Assembly (NCBI GenBank): GCA_905182995.1
Contig: CAJJDP010000070.1
Span: 1 to 58,966, forward strand
Length of the DNA stretch: 58,966 bases
Direction of reading: 5' to 3'
Origin: Paramecium octaurelia
Taxonomy: Eukaryota > Ciliophora > Oligohymenophorea > Peniculida > Parameciidae
Notes under the pieces: model-generated
What the model saw: the letters and a program-made list of their open reading frames with translations, nothing else
Databases searched by the model: none
Told to the model about the DNA's origin: nothing
Program-made: the position numbers and the translations under genes
Shown here: positions 11,701-26,600 of the stretch, in pieces
Position numbering within the stretch: position 1 is the first letter of the stretch
How the letters are laid out: every line of letters starts with the position of its first letter

Positions 11701-14359
11701 ATGCTAACTCTCATTAAGATACTATCTGAATGCAATGATAACCATCATGTCAGACTGAGTTATGTAAATAAATATTAGAAATAGGAAGACAGTATCATAA
11801 GACGTATAACTTATGTATTATAATATACTGATGAACAGGCCCCTCCAATCTAGCACTTAGCGTGTATTGTTTTAATGGTTGAGTAACGAGTGATCCATTG
11901 TAAAATAATGCGTTTTAGGTAAATATAGAGTTCATCTGCAAATATATAAAATATACATGATCCAACTACTTCTTTTAATAAATTTGGAGTTGTGTAAAAT
12001 TTACAATTATAAGTTCAGTGAATAGCCTAAAAAAAGACATACTGTCTCTAATCTTCATCAAATTAGACATGTGCTACAAAGATTTTATATAGTTTAAATC
12101 GATATTCAAACGTAGAGTCTCAGAAATAGATCGGAAAAGTAATATCAGTTTTTGAATAGCTAGTAAAGTTATCAACGGGCCAAAGGCTAACATCTCAAAG
12201 AAGTTTAAAAAGAGTTATATTTATAACTTAAATTCTGGCTAGTTTGCTTTTGATCGTAATATCGGGATGGCAGATAACAATTATTAGAACTATATAATGT
12301 GAACATGAAACATATAAAAAGAAAAATTATGACAAATTCTAACTAATGTCCTTACAATTTTTTCAAGCAATAAAGTTTTGAGAACATTACGGCCCTCTCA
12401 AAGTTACCCTTTAATAGATCAATATTCAAGTTAGAAATAGCAAGATAAATAAAAATCAATCCATTAAGCTTGACTTTGAAAGTAAGAACGTTATTATAAA
12501 TATAATTGGTTATACAAGTTTATTGGGGACATTAATTACAGTTGCCTACTTTTTATTTTGAAAAGGCTAGCAGATTTTGTATGACGCTTAAAAAGTGGTA
12601 TAAGTTTCGAAAGAAAGTAAATAGTAAAAGCATCAACAAGGTTTAAGCAAGATTTCAACATGATTCTTAGGAACAACATGATTAAATGTAGCCTGGATGA
12701 AAAGAAATTAAAAACACTAATATCATATTATGTTCAACAATATATACAACTTAAGAATCAGAGGAATGCTACATCTTAATAAAATCTAAGGAAAGAGAAA
12801 TATAGTTTTCCATCAGAATTAGCATGCCATTGATTTCAGGTATGGTGTGTATCGTTTTGTTACTCGATATCATTAATTGTAAGATTGTATTTAGTGACAC
12901 AAGATACACCAGATAATAACATTCAAAAATATTCAGCCAAGGCATTAGAAAAGTATCCTAAGAAGGGGGACTTAAGAAGAAAATCTCAGCAACTAACTTT
13001 GGGATTCTTCATTTGTACAATTAGAGAGAGGAAAAGATTTAAGGCAAACTTACAGTGGATGTATGAGACGGAGAATTATAAAATGGAACTATTTAAGAGA
13101 ACTTAAATGAAATATAGATTGCCCTTGTCTGGGAGAATTTTTAGAAGGATGAATTGCCGAAAAATAATTGTGCAGGTTCATCTGGTGATTTTTTCAATGG
13201 ACCTTTGGAGATGCAATTGAGTAAGATTAAGTAAAATGTTTTAACATATTTAGGACTTAATCTGAAAAATGCTATATTCTTTGATATGTCAAATGAAAAT
13301 TGACTTTTTTAAACAAATTTTTGTGTGAAGAAAATATATTAGAATAAAGAGTTATCGTTTTAATTCAATATTGGGATTTCAGTTGGATAAAGGATGATAG
13401 AATTCAGAAAAGGGTACATTAAAGCTCTAAAGTTAGCTCTAAACTTCGTCTGTTATTATTTGTTGTATGGTTTTAATAATTCAGGGTCAAGGTAAGATTG
13501 AGAAGCTCTGATATTTAGTCATGGGATTCTTAATATGTTTAGACATTTTGAATTATTAGAAACAATAATCAATACTCTATTTTGATATTCAGATATATAA
13601 AAGCAATTGATGTCTTTTGAAATTATTATGCAATCGTGAAATTCAATAATATAAAAATGTGATGAGAAGTTCTATAATTAGGAAGGAATAATATTACTTT
13701 TGACCAGTCAAGTACTGTTAAGAATTCTGTTTAATTATCCACTCTATACTCTTTAAAATTTCGTAATTGATTTCCCCTGGTGTATTTTTAGAGTGAAATT
13801 ATTTAATTTAATTATTCTTATATTTTTATATAAGTGTTAATATTTGAAAATATTATTATATTTTTCTATTACATTTTGCTATGAAAATGTTGTAATAAAT
13901 TGAAGATCTGTGAAATTGCATATTATTTAATCTCTGTCTAATTGAGAGTTCATTAGTATTAAGCATACAAAATCTAGAAATTAATCATAAATCCATTAAA
14001 TTGCCATCTTTAAGAAGTTCTAATATAAATCAAATGCAGATTTATACCTTCTTAGTTTTACCAATAATTTTTATGGATCTAAATTGTGTTACATTGGGAG
14101 AATATTAAATTATTAAAATTATCTTAATTAGAGCTGAAATATGAATAGTAAAGAAAACAGGTCTTTTGAAAAAGCTATTCATGACTTAAATTGGCTTGTA
14201 TATCATGTTTCAGAACTATTTTTGGTTTTCATATGTAAGAGTAAACAAGTTTCATATGAGAAAATAAGCATATATTTCTGTTGATGAATTTAATTATGTA
14301 GAGGGAATAAAATAGAATACACTCACATTAAATATGTTCTATGTCTTTGCTTTTTAAAT
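8711..14359. other. 5.6 kb without a recognisable gene
   Basis: No WD, MORN-like or cysteine-rich motif array is visible on either strand. Isolated coding-like pieces occur. One is a hydrophobic stretch around 12490-12560 that would make a membrane segment, ended by TGA. Another is a small cysteine-containing stretch around 11460-11530. None joins into a splice-consistent gene. The region may hold decayed genes, but I cannot name one. Confidence 0.5.
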
Positions 14360-14360
14360 N
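14360..14360. other. Single N without detected overlap
   Basis: Unlike the Ns at 3742, 5984 and 28643, I found no repetition of left-flank sequence on the right side. This may be a true contig join or an ambiguous base. Confidence 0.7.
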
Positions 14361-17300
14361 TTGCCTAGCATAAAGATTGATGCCCTTGGATAAAGTTGCA
14401 TCGTAAATAGCCCAAATTGACGACATGAGACTTAAGATGGTACAAAGTCATTTGGAAAAATTCATGGAATAGAGCTATTTACAAACTTGTAAGGAACTCA
14501 ACAATAATTTTGTGAATCCATACAAGGTGGGATTCGCCTAGAAACATGTAAAACAAGTTAGTAATGTGATACTAATGTCTTAAGTCAAAGAAAAGGGTGA
14601 AAGAAAAATGTCATCCATTAGAGCAAAATTATGATTTAAGAAATTCTAGACTTCTTGTTGAATGTGTACAATAACTTGATAGAGATGATCCACTAACTCA
14701 AAAGTTAAAAACTGATAGGCATTTCAAATTCATTTTATATTCAAGTGTTCATGATATTCGATATTGATCAATCAAAATTGTAGTTTTTACATCCTGTTTT
14801 CATTCATGTTTGCATTCTATGTAAAGTTTCCTTTATAATTTTGTAGAAACAACACATATCCACATTATTGAAAGTTCTATATAAAATCGGTTATTATATT
14901 TTTTGATTGAAAGCATCTAATTTTACACATTTCACAGTGAGTTCTTTTTGTAATTTCAGATATTGAACATGCAGATGTCCTGGGGTTACTTAAAGTACTT
15001 AGTATATTATCTTTTCTAATCTGTGAAAATATTCAATGAAGGCAACCGAAATAACACTTTTCCTTTTTTTGCTGATACCTTCAATGCCATCATGCTCATT
15101 CTAAGTCTATCTCAGTCCCTCAGGCGGCAGGATAGGCTTAGGGGAAAAATCCTCAGGACATGCCATTTATGACATCATCAGCGAAATATTTTATTTTAAT
15201 TTTTTATTTGTATTTTCTAAAACAAAAATAGTACCTATCTTTAAAATCCTTTCCTTAACTATGTTACCTCTCCACTATCTATCAAAACATACAGAATAAT
15301 AGATTTGTAGTAATGGATTACATTCTCAACTTCATTTTCTACTACTTCTTAAAACCCTATCACTGGAAATATAGAGTTTTACATTTATCTTATGTTTAGG
15401 TTTAACCTACGATTTCTGTAATAGATCATCATACTTCAAAATTTTCTATATCTAAAGTATTCTTCCAATAAACATATGAGTTATCTCCTTACAATTGGGT
15501 GAGCCTAGACAATAATCTTTTTATCCTAAATTATTTCCATTAATCTAAGTATTTTTTCCGATGAGTTTAAGGAATTTTTTCTTAGATTCAGCTTTCAATC
15601 AAATTATATTTTATAACATTCCAACATTAAATATTTAGGCTTAGAAACCTTATGATCCACTCTTTTAAGTTCTTCTTTAGATTTATCTATGTAAACCCTG
15701 AAACAATTGTAAGAAATTCATCCTTAACTTATATCTCTTTTCGTTTGTTAGCCATTAATTAAATTATCCCTTATCTATCCTTTATCCATCACTAATTTCA
15801 CTATGGCAAGATGACCACAAATGAAATTTTCGAGCGATATTATTGAGCTGGAACAAATAATACCCATACTTATTCTTGTTAATTATAATTTGTTTTAGTT
15901 GAAAAATTCACTTATCAATTTATTTATTGTTATGCTTTCAAAATATCGAGTTATTTCATGATACGTATTGCTAATTTTCTTTTTTGTAAATTTGGTAAAA
16001 CGTTTAATGCAGTTAGGAAATTTATATTTTTATCATCAGTGAGTAATTATTTAGAGAATGTTGTAAACAGGCACTAATTGATTCAATAACAATTCACTTC
16101 TTATGTCACCAGTTACAACCATTATTTAATTATCTTAAATATATTTATAGAATACTCAAAAGCTATATGATTTTGCATTAATGGGATGAATTCCCTAACA
16201 AGAAATCTATTATTATTATAAAGGCTGCCATTGGAAGAAATTGTGTTTTGGTTTTAGGCGAATTGTATTATTTATGCATTGTCTGGATGAGCAGAGCACC
16301 GAATGAATATGAAAATAAGATTTATAAGTGTGTGCGAGAAGCTATTAGTGTTAGAAGTCTAATATGGACAAATACTTAAACCTACAATATAAATTCAGAA
16401 ATTATATATTGACTTTTATAAAAATGGAATAACTATAATAGGCCATAAAATATATTGATGATATAAATACTTAATTGAGATAAATTGGACTAAATATATG
16501 ACAATTAAAGCAGCCCCTAGTAGCAGCAAAGAATAGACAAATTACTTTGAGATAAGAATAAAATATCGACGATAGGTATGAATATAAAGAGTAAATAGGA
16601 TAAAACTAAATGGAAGACTGTTTATTTGGAATTCTTCCGAATAATTTAATATTTTTTTCACTTTATTAGTATTACCAAATTATCTATTTAATAGTATTCT
16701 TTTAAATTGTTTCTATTTAAAAGAATAAACAAATAACTTAAAGGTCTGAGATATGAAAAAGATAATACAGTTGAAACAATCAATCCTAAATTTAATGCAT
16801 CAATTTTTTTCATAAAGGGCTTTAATTTGCCAGACATCCCTTCATGAAGTCAAAGATGCTTGGCTTAAAGAAATTTTTCAAAAGCAATTACAATTTTCGA
16901 TGCTATTATTCCGTTCTCAAAAAAACTAGAATATATTTAATGTGAAATTTAGATCGTCGTTGAGAATAAATCTCAAGATAACAAGGAATGCTAAATAAAC
17001 GAAATTGTCAATTTAGACAATTCTATAAAATAAGGAATGCTATGACGATCACATTTTTATCATTTTTCTAATTCCTTACTTTATTTTATACTCACCATAT
17101 AATACTTCAAAACAGATCGCATTTATCACATCGCCTTATAACTTGGTTTTAACTATGGATTGAGTTTGAATTACTATCACAAGTATCCAATCTTCTCCTC
17201 TAAGTTAACTTCAGCCCTCAAAGATATATGAGTCTGCTTTCAAAAGCCATTAAATATTTTTGCTATATGGTGTTTGAACAAGGCTCCTACACGGGGATTC

Positions 17301-18456
17301 TTTCGATAAAAAGTGCACATATTGGGTCTCTTATTAAACTCAGCAGTTCCATGTTCCCCAATTGAAAACCTAACAATGCTTTTTAACTCTTCCTTCAATA
17401 CTCCCCTTTCAAATGACCCTTTAGAATTTTTATGATCTTTAAGCCTGAAGTAAATGAATTGAAGATATATGACTTTCAAGTTTATGCCAAATCAGCCAGA
17501 AAATAACATAATTATCAACCCATTATTAGGTATTCTGGGGGGAAATGATCTCTTTCTTTTTAAATTATTTTTATCAAAGAAGAACCTGAGAAGTCTTCAG
17601 AATTAATAAAAATCAAAATTCAAATTCTCTTTATTTATGCTCTGATTTAAATGCTACTTACAGGCTAATTATAGCCTAAGCCTCCTGAGATAAGAATAAC
17701 TTCTCTTCAATAAGCATCAAAAATTGAAAAAATTTAAGAACAGTTTCGGTAAATACAAATTAATTTTATGCTAAATTTAAAGAAAGTTTGAAATAAGAGT
17801 TTCATATTGAATTTCAAATTTCGCTCCTTCCTAGAAATATAGAAAGCATTTTGAATTCCTTTTTTACTAAATTAAATTAATGGCTCTTACTATTTGATAT
17901 AGCTTAATAATGGGAAAATAATGTCTTCATCAGAATTTAAGTAATGAACGATTTCTATTTCTTACTCAACAATTACTAATCACTCCAATGATAATGCCTA
18001 TAAACTTTGAGATATCTCATCTCGCATAATAATATTTCTCTTTCTTTGTGATATACAATTCCATTCTTTATGATTCAAATTCTCTAAGGACCTTTAGATA
18101 ATTCTTTTTAATTTTTTATAGATGATTGATTTATTAAAATTATTATCTCATAAAAATAACTTATTAGGGCAAAACCTACAATCATTATCATTCCTCCTAT
18201 TTTCTTCAATATAAAGAATTTAATCTACTATCATTAAATAAGGCTTGCAACTATATCTCCTTAACTGTTTAAAACTAATTTATTAAACTTTTAGTTTATC
18301 TACAATATAAACTTCATTAACAATCAAATTTCAAGATATAAATTGAACTATTAAAAAAAAGGGTTCTTTAAGTAAACTCAATAGAACTATATTTTTCACA
18401 AATGAAAAATATTGCTTAAGGACTATTCAAACCAAACTTGGTGTGCTTATGAATTT
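14361..18456. other. 4.1 kb without a confirmed gene; possible decayed gene on the - strand
   Basis: The best candidate lies at about 14805-15756 on the - strand. There long open pieces with ordinary protein composition occur in changing frames. One runs about 195 codons down to a TGA near 14805, and two closely spaced TGAs precede it. The segment around 15110-15190 is noticeably richer in G and C than its surroundings. No domain is recognisable, so this may be a frameshifted old gene or chance. A second, shorter open piece lies at 17240-17500 (-). Confidence 0.35.
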
Positions 18457-18906
18457 TCAATTTATACTGTTGTGCATATTTAAAATTAAAAACTGTTTTA
18501 TAATATCGATCAAGCTTTTGTATATAATATCGGTTATTATTATCAACTGATTTTGTAAAATTGTTATCCATTCAGAAACCATTAGAATAAATTGAAATTG
18601 ATTTTCCTTTAACTTCATATCAACAGGCATGTATGAATCTCTAAACAAGGATATGGATAAAATATGTAAAGCTGAATGTAAAATTCGAGTAATTTTATAT
18701 GGAGCAATCCTATAATTCCAATTGATCTCTTGTTCCGTTATTACAAATGCAGATTTAATTCTTTCCCATCCTAAATGGCACTGTATCGTTTATGAGAATG
18801 GGACTCTTGAGTAGAAAATTATTCGATGATCTAATACAAATTAATCCCACTCACTCTCTGGTATTGGTTGTCATTCTTTCTAAAAAACTAATTGATAGTT
18901 AGACAT
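18457..18906 (-). pseudogene. Possible small gene of 149 codons with one in-frame TGA
   Basis: Reading the - strand from ATG at 18906 gives a single frame to TGA at 18457-18459, interrupted only by TGA at codon 12 (18871-18873). A TGG-to-TGA change would explain the break. The composition is protein-like with several Trp and Arg residues, but I recognise no family. It would lie head to head with the WD gene starting 124 bases to the right, a common spacing in compact ciliate genomes. Open frames of this length are not rare in this base composition, so this remains a weak call. Confidence 0.22.
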
Positions 18907-19030
18907 CAATGTCTCCTTATAAGATTAGTTAGTGCATCATCATTTGACTGAATTTCCCTGAACTCAGAATATAAAATTTTTTAGTGTTTTAGCTTAAATT
19001 ATTTATTATTAATTAATTTATTAATTAAAA

Positions 19031-20695
19031 ATGATTTAATCGAAAATGATAGAAAAAGAAGAGGAACTTCAATGCTCTTTAAAGCATAAACTTCCTGTCC
19101 TTATGATTGTTTATGATGAAAAATTAAAGAGAAACGAGAGACTTTTATGCTCTGTATGCATGGAAAATTTTGATTCAAAAGCTTAGTTAATGAATTTTAA
19201 TAAAGTCTTATAGGATATAGAGGAAAATCAAAAATAAAAGTAAAAATATGTTGAGAATTTGATAATGATCAGTATTAAACCTATTGAAGAACTCTAAAGA
19301 CGTCTCTTTTTATTAAAATCTAATGTAGTATAATCATTAGATTAAATTATTGGAAATTTAGACGAATGGATTAAACAAATAATCATAATTGGTTAATAAA
19401 ATGTTACATATAACTTTTATAATGAATTGGACAATCTAGTTAACTAAAAAAGATTTGAAGAATTGGCTTTGATATAATTAATTGATCAAATTAATTAAAT
19501 TTAATTATCATACAATCAAAAAATTGAAAAGAAACTAAATTTATTCAAATCATTTTCAGAAAGTTAAAATTGTGAAAACATATTACAATAGTTAAGAAAT
19601 GCAAATGAAACAAAAGAGAATAGAGGAAAAAAAATATTGATTTAAGTAAATTATGAAGTTATTATTTAGGGTTAAAAGGAATTGATTTAAGTTGGCAATG
19701 AATAGAAGTAATTAGAATAATAATTGATGAAGTATAAATAAGTTCAATTTAATTTAATTGATGATTCAAATTAATAGAATTTATATAGTTATGCAATAGT
19801 GTTCAATAAAGATGAATCAATTATGATCTCCTGTAATTATTGTTAGATTAAAATATGGAAATTTGAATAAGGAAGATTTAAATTATCCAATACTTATAAT
19901 AACCATAGAAATCCTGTTAAGTGTTTAATATATAGCAAATAAACAAATAACTTTATTTCTGGTTGCGAGTATCACTAAATTATATGTTGGAAATAAATTA
20001 ATCAAAATGAGTGGAAGTGTTCATAACCATTCGAGTAACATACTGGTAGTGTTTATTGTTTATTATTAAACAAACAAGAAGATCAACTTATTTCAGGAGG
20101 AGATGATAAGAAGATAATAGTATGGAAAGTAGATTTTATTAAGAACGATCTAACTTTTCTGTATTCCTTAGATTAACATACCAATAGCGTAGAGTCGCTA
20201 AGTTTTAATGAATCTGAAACTTTATTGGCATCATGTGGTTATGGAGAACTCATAATATGGGAGAAAGGATCGTAAGGAAATTGGGAATTTAAATATAATT
20301 AAGATGTTGAAGCTGGATATAAAATTCATTTTATTAATCATTACCAATTTCTTTGGGTAACTAAATCAAATGATGATATTTTGGTATTTGAATTATAGAA
20401 TGGAGTTTTTAAATAGAATTCAAATAAAACTATTTCCTTAATAAAGAATAATGAATGTTAAGATAGTAATTTATTTCCAATTATACATAATAAAGATAGA
20501 AATGTGATATTGGTAAGACACAAGCATCATATCTATTTAATTAGACAATTAAATGATGGCACATTTAATATTCTTGCATCATTAAATTCTTAAATTACAG
20601 ACATTTATGGAACTATCACCAATAATGCCTAATATTTAGTATTTTGGGATAAGAAATCTTACAAATATTCATCATATGAGATATAATATATATGA
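19031..20695 (+). CDS. Zinc-finger/coiled-coil/WD-repeat protein, 554 residues, intronless
   Basis: A single frame runs from ATG 19031 to TGA 20693, with many TAA/TAG codons as Gln. Near the N terminus, C15-x3-H19 and C40-x2-C43 form a B-box-like zinc-binding arrangement. Residues about 50-240 are rich in Gln, Glu, Lys and Leu and look like coiled coil. From about residue 255 at least four WD-type units follow, with recognisable GH/H starts and IxxW ends such as KIWKF, IICWK, IIVWK and LIIWE. The last 120 residues are weaker propeller-like sequence. The order resembles TRIM-like scaffolds without a clear RING. I infer a protein-interaction role in the cytoplasm. A 5'-truncated relative of the same family lies at 54826-55737. 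Confidence 0.85.
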
Positions 20696-23600
20696 AGTCT
20701 AAAAGTATTTATCATATTAATAATTAAATCAATTATTTTTAAAATTGTTAGAATTAATAATCTAAAATTTTGAAACTAAAAAGATTAAGGTAGCGAAGAA
20801 ATTTATATCAATTATATTTGTTTATTTATGATATTTGTAGAAATTTAATTATTAATTTTGATTCTAAATACAGTTGATTTTGAGTTTTCTATATAAAGCT
20901 TACTATTTAATGTGTTTGTTTCCTCTTAAGTTTCGAAAGATAATTAATATATTCCAATTCTAACTTTATTTAAACCATAAAGGTAGGCGATATAAAATAA
21001 AAGATTCTCTATTCATTTGAAAACAACTAATATAATATATATTTCAATTATTTTAGAAATTATTATAATCATATGGATCTAAAGGATAGAGTAATGATAC
21101 ATAAAAATCACATTAATTTTTATATTAAAATTAATAGATTCTTAACATAAAGTTATTTGGATCTTTATATAAAAAACTATTTGATTAGCTAGCTATTCGA
21201 AAAAAATATGTAAATTATCAAATGCAAGGCAAAATAATATATAATGGTTAAGGTTTTGAAATAGGAAATACAGCGATATAATTTAGATAATTAGAGCATG
21301 ATAGTATATTTTATGGTATTTTTCAAATTAACGCATTTCATTAATATTAATCCTAATTTATAGATTTTTAAAGGTGATCACAAACAATGAGATTATTCCA
21401 TAATGTGTACTAAATCTTTAGATATCTCTTGTACAGTATTAATCTTAGCTAATCTGAGATAATTTGCCAATTACAATTGAAAAAAGATTTTATTCAAAGA
21501 AATCAGGCGGAAGAGCACTAGTAAATTCTCATTGATAAAAATGGATCTATAAATCGGAAAAGAGATATTGTATAATAATAATTCAATCCCTACTTTAAAA
21601 GTGGTTTGAAAGGAAAGATTTGAAATTAGAGAATGGAGATTCGGAAATGATAATCTAATTGTAGTATACTGTCCAAGGAAAATTATTCTTAAGAATAAAA
21701 ATTATATAGTTTAATATCTTTTTCTCTTTTAAGAACAGAGTGTCTATTAATAAAAATAAATATTTTGATTAAATTTAAAAAATGAGCTTAATTGAGCCTA
21801 TTTCTACATATTAGGGTTTATAATGTATGGAAAACAGCTGCTGATAAAGAGTCTAATAAGTGTTATTGCATAAATATAGGTTATTTTGGTTCTGCTAATA
21901 GCCTGTTTTCAAAAATAGATAGCGAATTAATTATTCTAGTATCACAATAAGCTATTTGTTATGTATTTTCTAACCCTTGATTATGATGAAATCTGCAAGA
22001 TGGCAAATTTAATTATTAAGTGATATACGTTTTAATACTGGATATTTATAAAATTTTACAATAATAAATAAGAAGTATTAAGATTCGGATTTAATAGGTT
22101 GGATAAGAAAATATTATAACAAGATAATTTTGGCTAAGAAGTATTAACCATGATATCATCGGTTTTGTAAACTGAAAAGCTGAAATAGGGGTTATTCTAA
22201 TCTTAATTTAAGAACTTAGAATGCTGCCATAAATGTTATTTGTATTTAATTGAAGTTCTAGATTTTAAGCCTAAAAGACAATGCAAAATTTATTTGATAG
22301 AAGATATTTATTTTAAATTTAGATATCATTCAAAAGGCTTATGAAAAATGTATAATATTTAAAGTTAAGTGATCAAAATTGGATCACTCAAAATAATTGA
22401 TAATTAACCTAAATAATAAACAATAAATTAAAAATTTGATTCAGTCATTTGTCATTGTTGAAGAGGACGAATTTATTTTCCAATCTCTCTTGTATTGTGG
22501 TTTGCCAATTTTAAATGATACTTGTCTAATTTTCAATTTGATAACCAATTAAGCCTATCATTACTTTTTATGTTTAAGACTAGAATTTAAGAATGGACAT
22601 CATTTCAGCAGGATGACTCGCCTACATAAAATACTGATTATATCAATTTTAAGAAAACCAAGGCATTTACAAGATTTCATAAAGAGAAAAGAATTGGAAG
22701 CAGGAATATACAAAATTAAGATCTAAAAAAGCATCTAATACTTTTTTAAAGACTGAAATGACTTGTGAGTTGAAGTACATCAATTTATTTATGAGCCTGA
22801 TAAACTTAATTTGGTAACATTTAGAAGAATAGTAATATGAACTTAAGGAAACTTGAACAATCTGAATAATGTATTAATAATGGGGCTAAACACAAAAAGG
22901 TACATTTTGCAAGAACATATATATATGATAGACTAGGGTGACATTTGAGGTGCAGGTAAAGATATTACAATAGGCGAGTTATGGAATTAATCTAAGAGAG
23001 GCTGTGGGTATATAAGATAAGGTGTGAAGATTATAAATAATTTTAAGGAGCGGAAATAGTTGTTTCTAGTAAGAATGAATAAGAATCCCTAACTTTGAGA
23101 CACTTCAAGATATTAAATTGATTCACTTGTGATACCCAAAGAATAAGAAAGATCGTATCATAAATATTTTTAATTACTAACAGTAAATTTAATTGGCTTT
23201 ATTCCCCAACAACTATTATGATATCAATATAATCAAATGAGTTTATTCCCTTTGCTGATTAAAATGGGTGCATTATTTATTCAAAATCCAATCTATGGAC
23301 TTACAAAATAGCAACTTAGCAAAATAATTGTATTTTTCTTAAATTTTAAAATTATTATTTGATGAAGAATTAAAATTATAATTTAACTTACTTAAATGGT
23401 GATTAAATGCTAAAATTAATGATTTTCTGCTTCAAATTTTGGATTGTTTTGGACTATTTCAAATGTTTATCAGAACTGTAATTTTCGAAGTGAAATATCC
23501 TAAGCCAATGGAAAATTGTAATCAATTTAACATATAATACTATTATTTATGGGTGAGAGTAGTAAAAGGCTAAGAATGAAACAAGAATATTGAGTGAGGA

Positions 23601-26600
23601 CAATTTTTTACAAAGAACAAGGACTTGAAGAATTACAATTAACAATACAAGTTAATTTTTAGTTACAAAGAGAGTCACATAGATAATTTGAAGATCTTCG
23701 TAGCCTAGATCATTTATTAGAAATCGTCCCTACATAGTTGCAAAATATTTAGTCATAATTTAAGATAAGAAAATACCATTATTCTCGTATATAGATTCAT
23801 CTTTTTCTTTACTCATTGGAGTGTTTGAATATTGATTTATATATCTTTTATTAACATATATAACCTAGGTTGCTGAAGTTAATTTCTAGCCTATAAAAGA
23901 ATAGAAGAAATTAACATGCAGTTCACATAGACCAACAATACCTATGACCACTATTAAATAATTAGCAAAGGTTCAAGTGCATGGGAAATTAAGGCATGGA
24001 TGATGAGTTATTATAATATTTTTACTCAGATTAATTACTAAACTACTCTATTTTAGAAGAGCTGGACTTAAGGATTTAATTGACTGTGTTATGAGAAATT
24101 TTCAAGTGGAAACGATCCAATGCTGGATGTCACTCAAATTGACTAGCATCAAAATAGAAGGAAGAGAAATTAACAGGTTGCTCAAATATGAGATGGATAT
24201 ATTGATAGGCGAAGAAAAGTATATATTAACAGAGATTAATAATATTCTATAGGTAGATCTCAGCAATATCATAAATCTTAGGAGGCACAAATTTCAAATT
24301 TAAGATAGCACAAAAAGATAAATAGATTTGAAATTAGGATAGCAAAGATTTATAAGCAAGCAATATTTAGAGTTAACTACGAGGTTGAGTTTATATAAAT
24401 AAAATTGAATTAACAAATATCTACTAAATGGAGTTCTTTATACTAAATTAGAATAACTAAAGTATCATCATCTTCAAAGGGTATCCTAATTTTATTTTTA
24501 TTGAACGGTTAATTAAACCTTAACTTTGAAGTTGAACACCAGCAACAATTCTTAGAAACTCATGTTATTTCATGTTTTGAGAATTCCTTTGAATTTAATC
24601 TTTGCACATTACTAAACCTTAAATCGAATGATTTGCACTCTTTGGCTACAACTTTGGATTAGTTGATCCAAATTAGAGATGATAGAATTTATTATCTACT
24701 CTCAAATAAACACTATGACGAAAGTTCAAAGCCTATTAGCCACTAAAAGAATAAGAAGGACATAGACAATAGGGAAGTTATAGATATTCCATTTGAGTTG
24801 GATATTTCATTCACAATTATGATGGAATCGAAGATGCCTAAGATATTTTGAAAATAGCTAAATATTATATCATTTTACATTAGTAAGTAATCAAGTCTAC
24901 CACAGATGCTTGAATCCTACCAATTCTAAAGACAATTACTAACTCCTAATTGTTACATAAATTGAGATAATTTTAGTTTCAGGCATTTCTAGATTATTGA
25001 ATAGAAATTATTTTTCCTTTGAAAGCTTAATTGCCAAGGTATATATCAAAAAAGAGAGGGATAAAGTAAGGATCTTTTATGAACTAAATTTTGAAATCTA
25101 CTCTTTTTTTTCTTTATATCAGGTCATATATACATAAGGTTTCGCCTATCCATTCAAGAAGAATTCCTTAATAATATTATTTAGCTTTTCATGCTTTAAA
25201 TACTAAATCTCTTTCAATAATTTTGCAGCCTTATTAAGATCCATATATATTGTCACTCTACTTTTAAAGATATGGAAATGTCTACACACTACTTATAGCA
25301 TCTAAATACTCTACACAAAGTATTAAGTAAAAACAGCCTAACTAGGAAGTATTAATTTATTTGCTGCATATTTTCTGAATTTTGAAACATAATATGCAAT
25401 GAATAGTTTCAGAAAGGGGCTCCGGACCTTAATCTTGCCAAATTAGCCTCCATTAGGGACTTGAAGACTTCGTTTCATTGATGTTAAAATTTTTAGGTAA
25501 GTAGCTTTATTAGATTTGTTATTAAATATGATCTTCTATGCAAAGTCATATTTATTTTTATCGCATATCATTTATTTTAATGATTTCAGGAAAGAGTCTT
25601 CTTTTTAAAGAGACTTGAGATCTCTTTTCGTGATCAATAGTGTTGTAAAAGCCTGCCAGATTTAAGGGAGAGAAGAGGAAGTTTGGATGCTTCTTTAGAG
25701 TCCCCAAATTCATGATAACATTTATTTTAAATTCTAGCCTAGATTCTTATTGTCATTAACTGTTATTATGATCTTAGCGCTTCTTATTATTTCTTTATAT
25801 GTATTAAATAAGTATGCCTTGATTGAATTATATTATCCCAGATCAACATGGCATTGAAATGAGTAATGTATACAAGGGGAAATATTGTTCTTTTCTTTAA
25901 CAATGAGTCAAAGTTTTGATTATCTCATACCAACTCATAGCAAGCAAGAGGTATCGATAGCAGAAAGCTAAATTCACTTAGATGAAATAAATGGGATCTG
26001 GTATAATTATTTTTGCACATTCCAATAATGTAACACAAAGGTTAGGAAGATAACAACCGTTATCATTTATACTAAACTACAATTTGATTGAGAGGATGAT
26101 TAGATAAAGATTAAAGAAGACTAAATAATAGAAATTCTTTGGACAAATGTATAAATTTTAGTGAATAGCCCTATGCAGTACTTAAGACAAATTTGAACTT
26201 TTATTACATGAGACTGGGACTAGAGTTATGAATTAAGAAAGTATACTTATGCCTTTAAACATTCCGATTATTATGTTAACTAAGAAATGGTTGATAATAC
26301 AAATAAGATTGAGATTTTAGAAAAAGCACAAGATGTAAAGAATAAAGAACTGAAATATACATAAGTAATGCTTCGGTGCTCAGTCTTTACAAGAGAGGAT
26401 CTAAATAAAGAATTCAAATAAATTAGTAGTGCTGGATCCAGAGACCAAATAGTTATTGGAGTAATAAAAAGACGAAAGCTGAGAATACTACAATAAAGAA
26501 TAAAAGGAGTATGCAAGAAAGGAATTCGATCGATTTCTTTGTTGAATTATCTCATCCCTTAGAAAGATTGTGTAATTTGATGACACTCTCATCTAAAGGA

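Noticed and set aside
17240..17500. Protein-like open stretch on the - strand
   Set aside because: It has no ATG, is preceded by TGA, has no recognisable domain, and a second frame overlapping its upstream end is also open. Length is within chance for this composition.
24190..24850. 220-codon open stretch on the + strand
   Set aside because: TGA is expected only about once per 55 codons here, so dozens of stretches this long are expected across six frames. No motif or repeat supports it.
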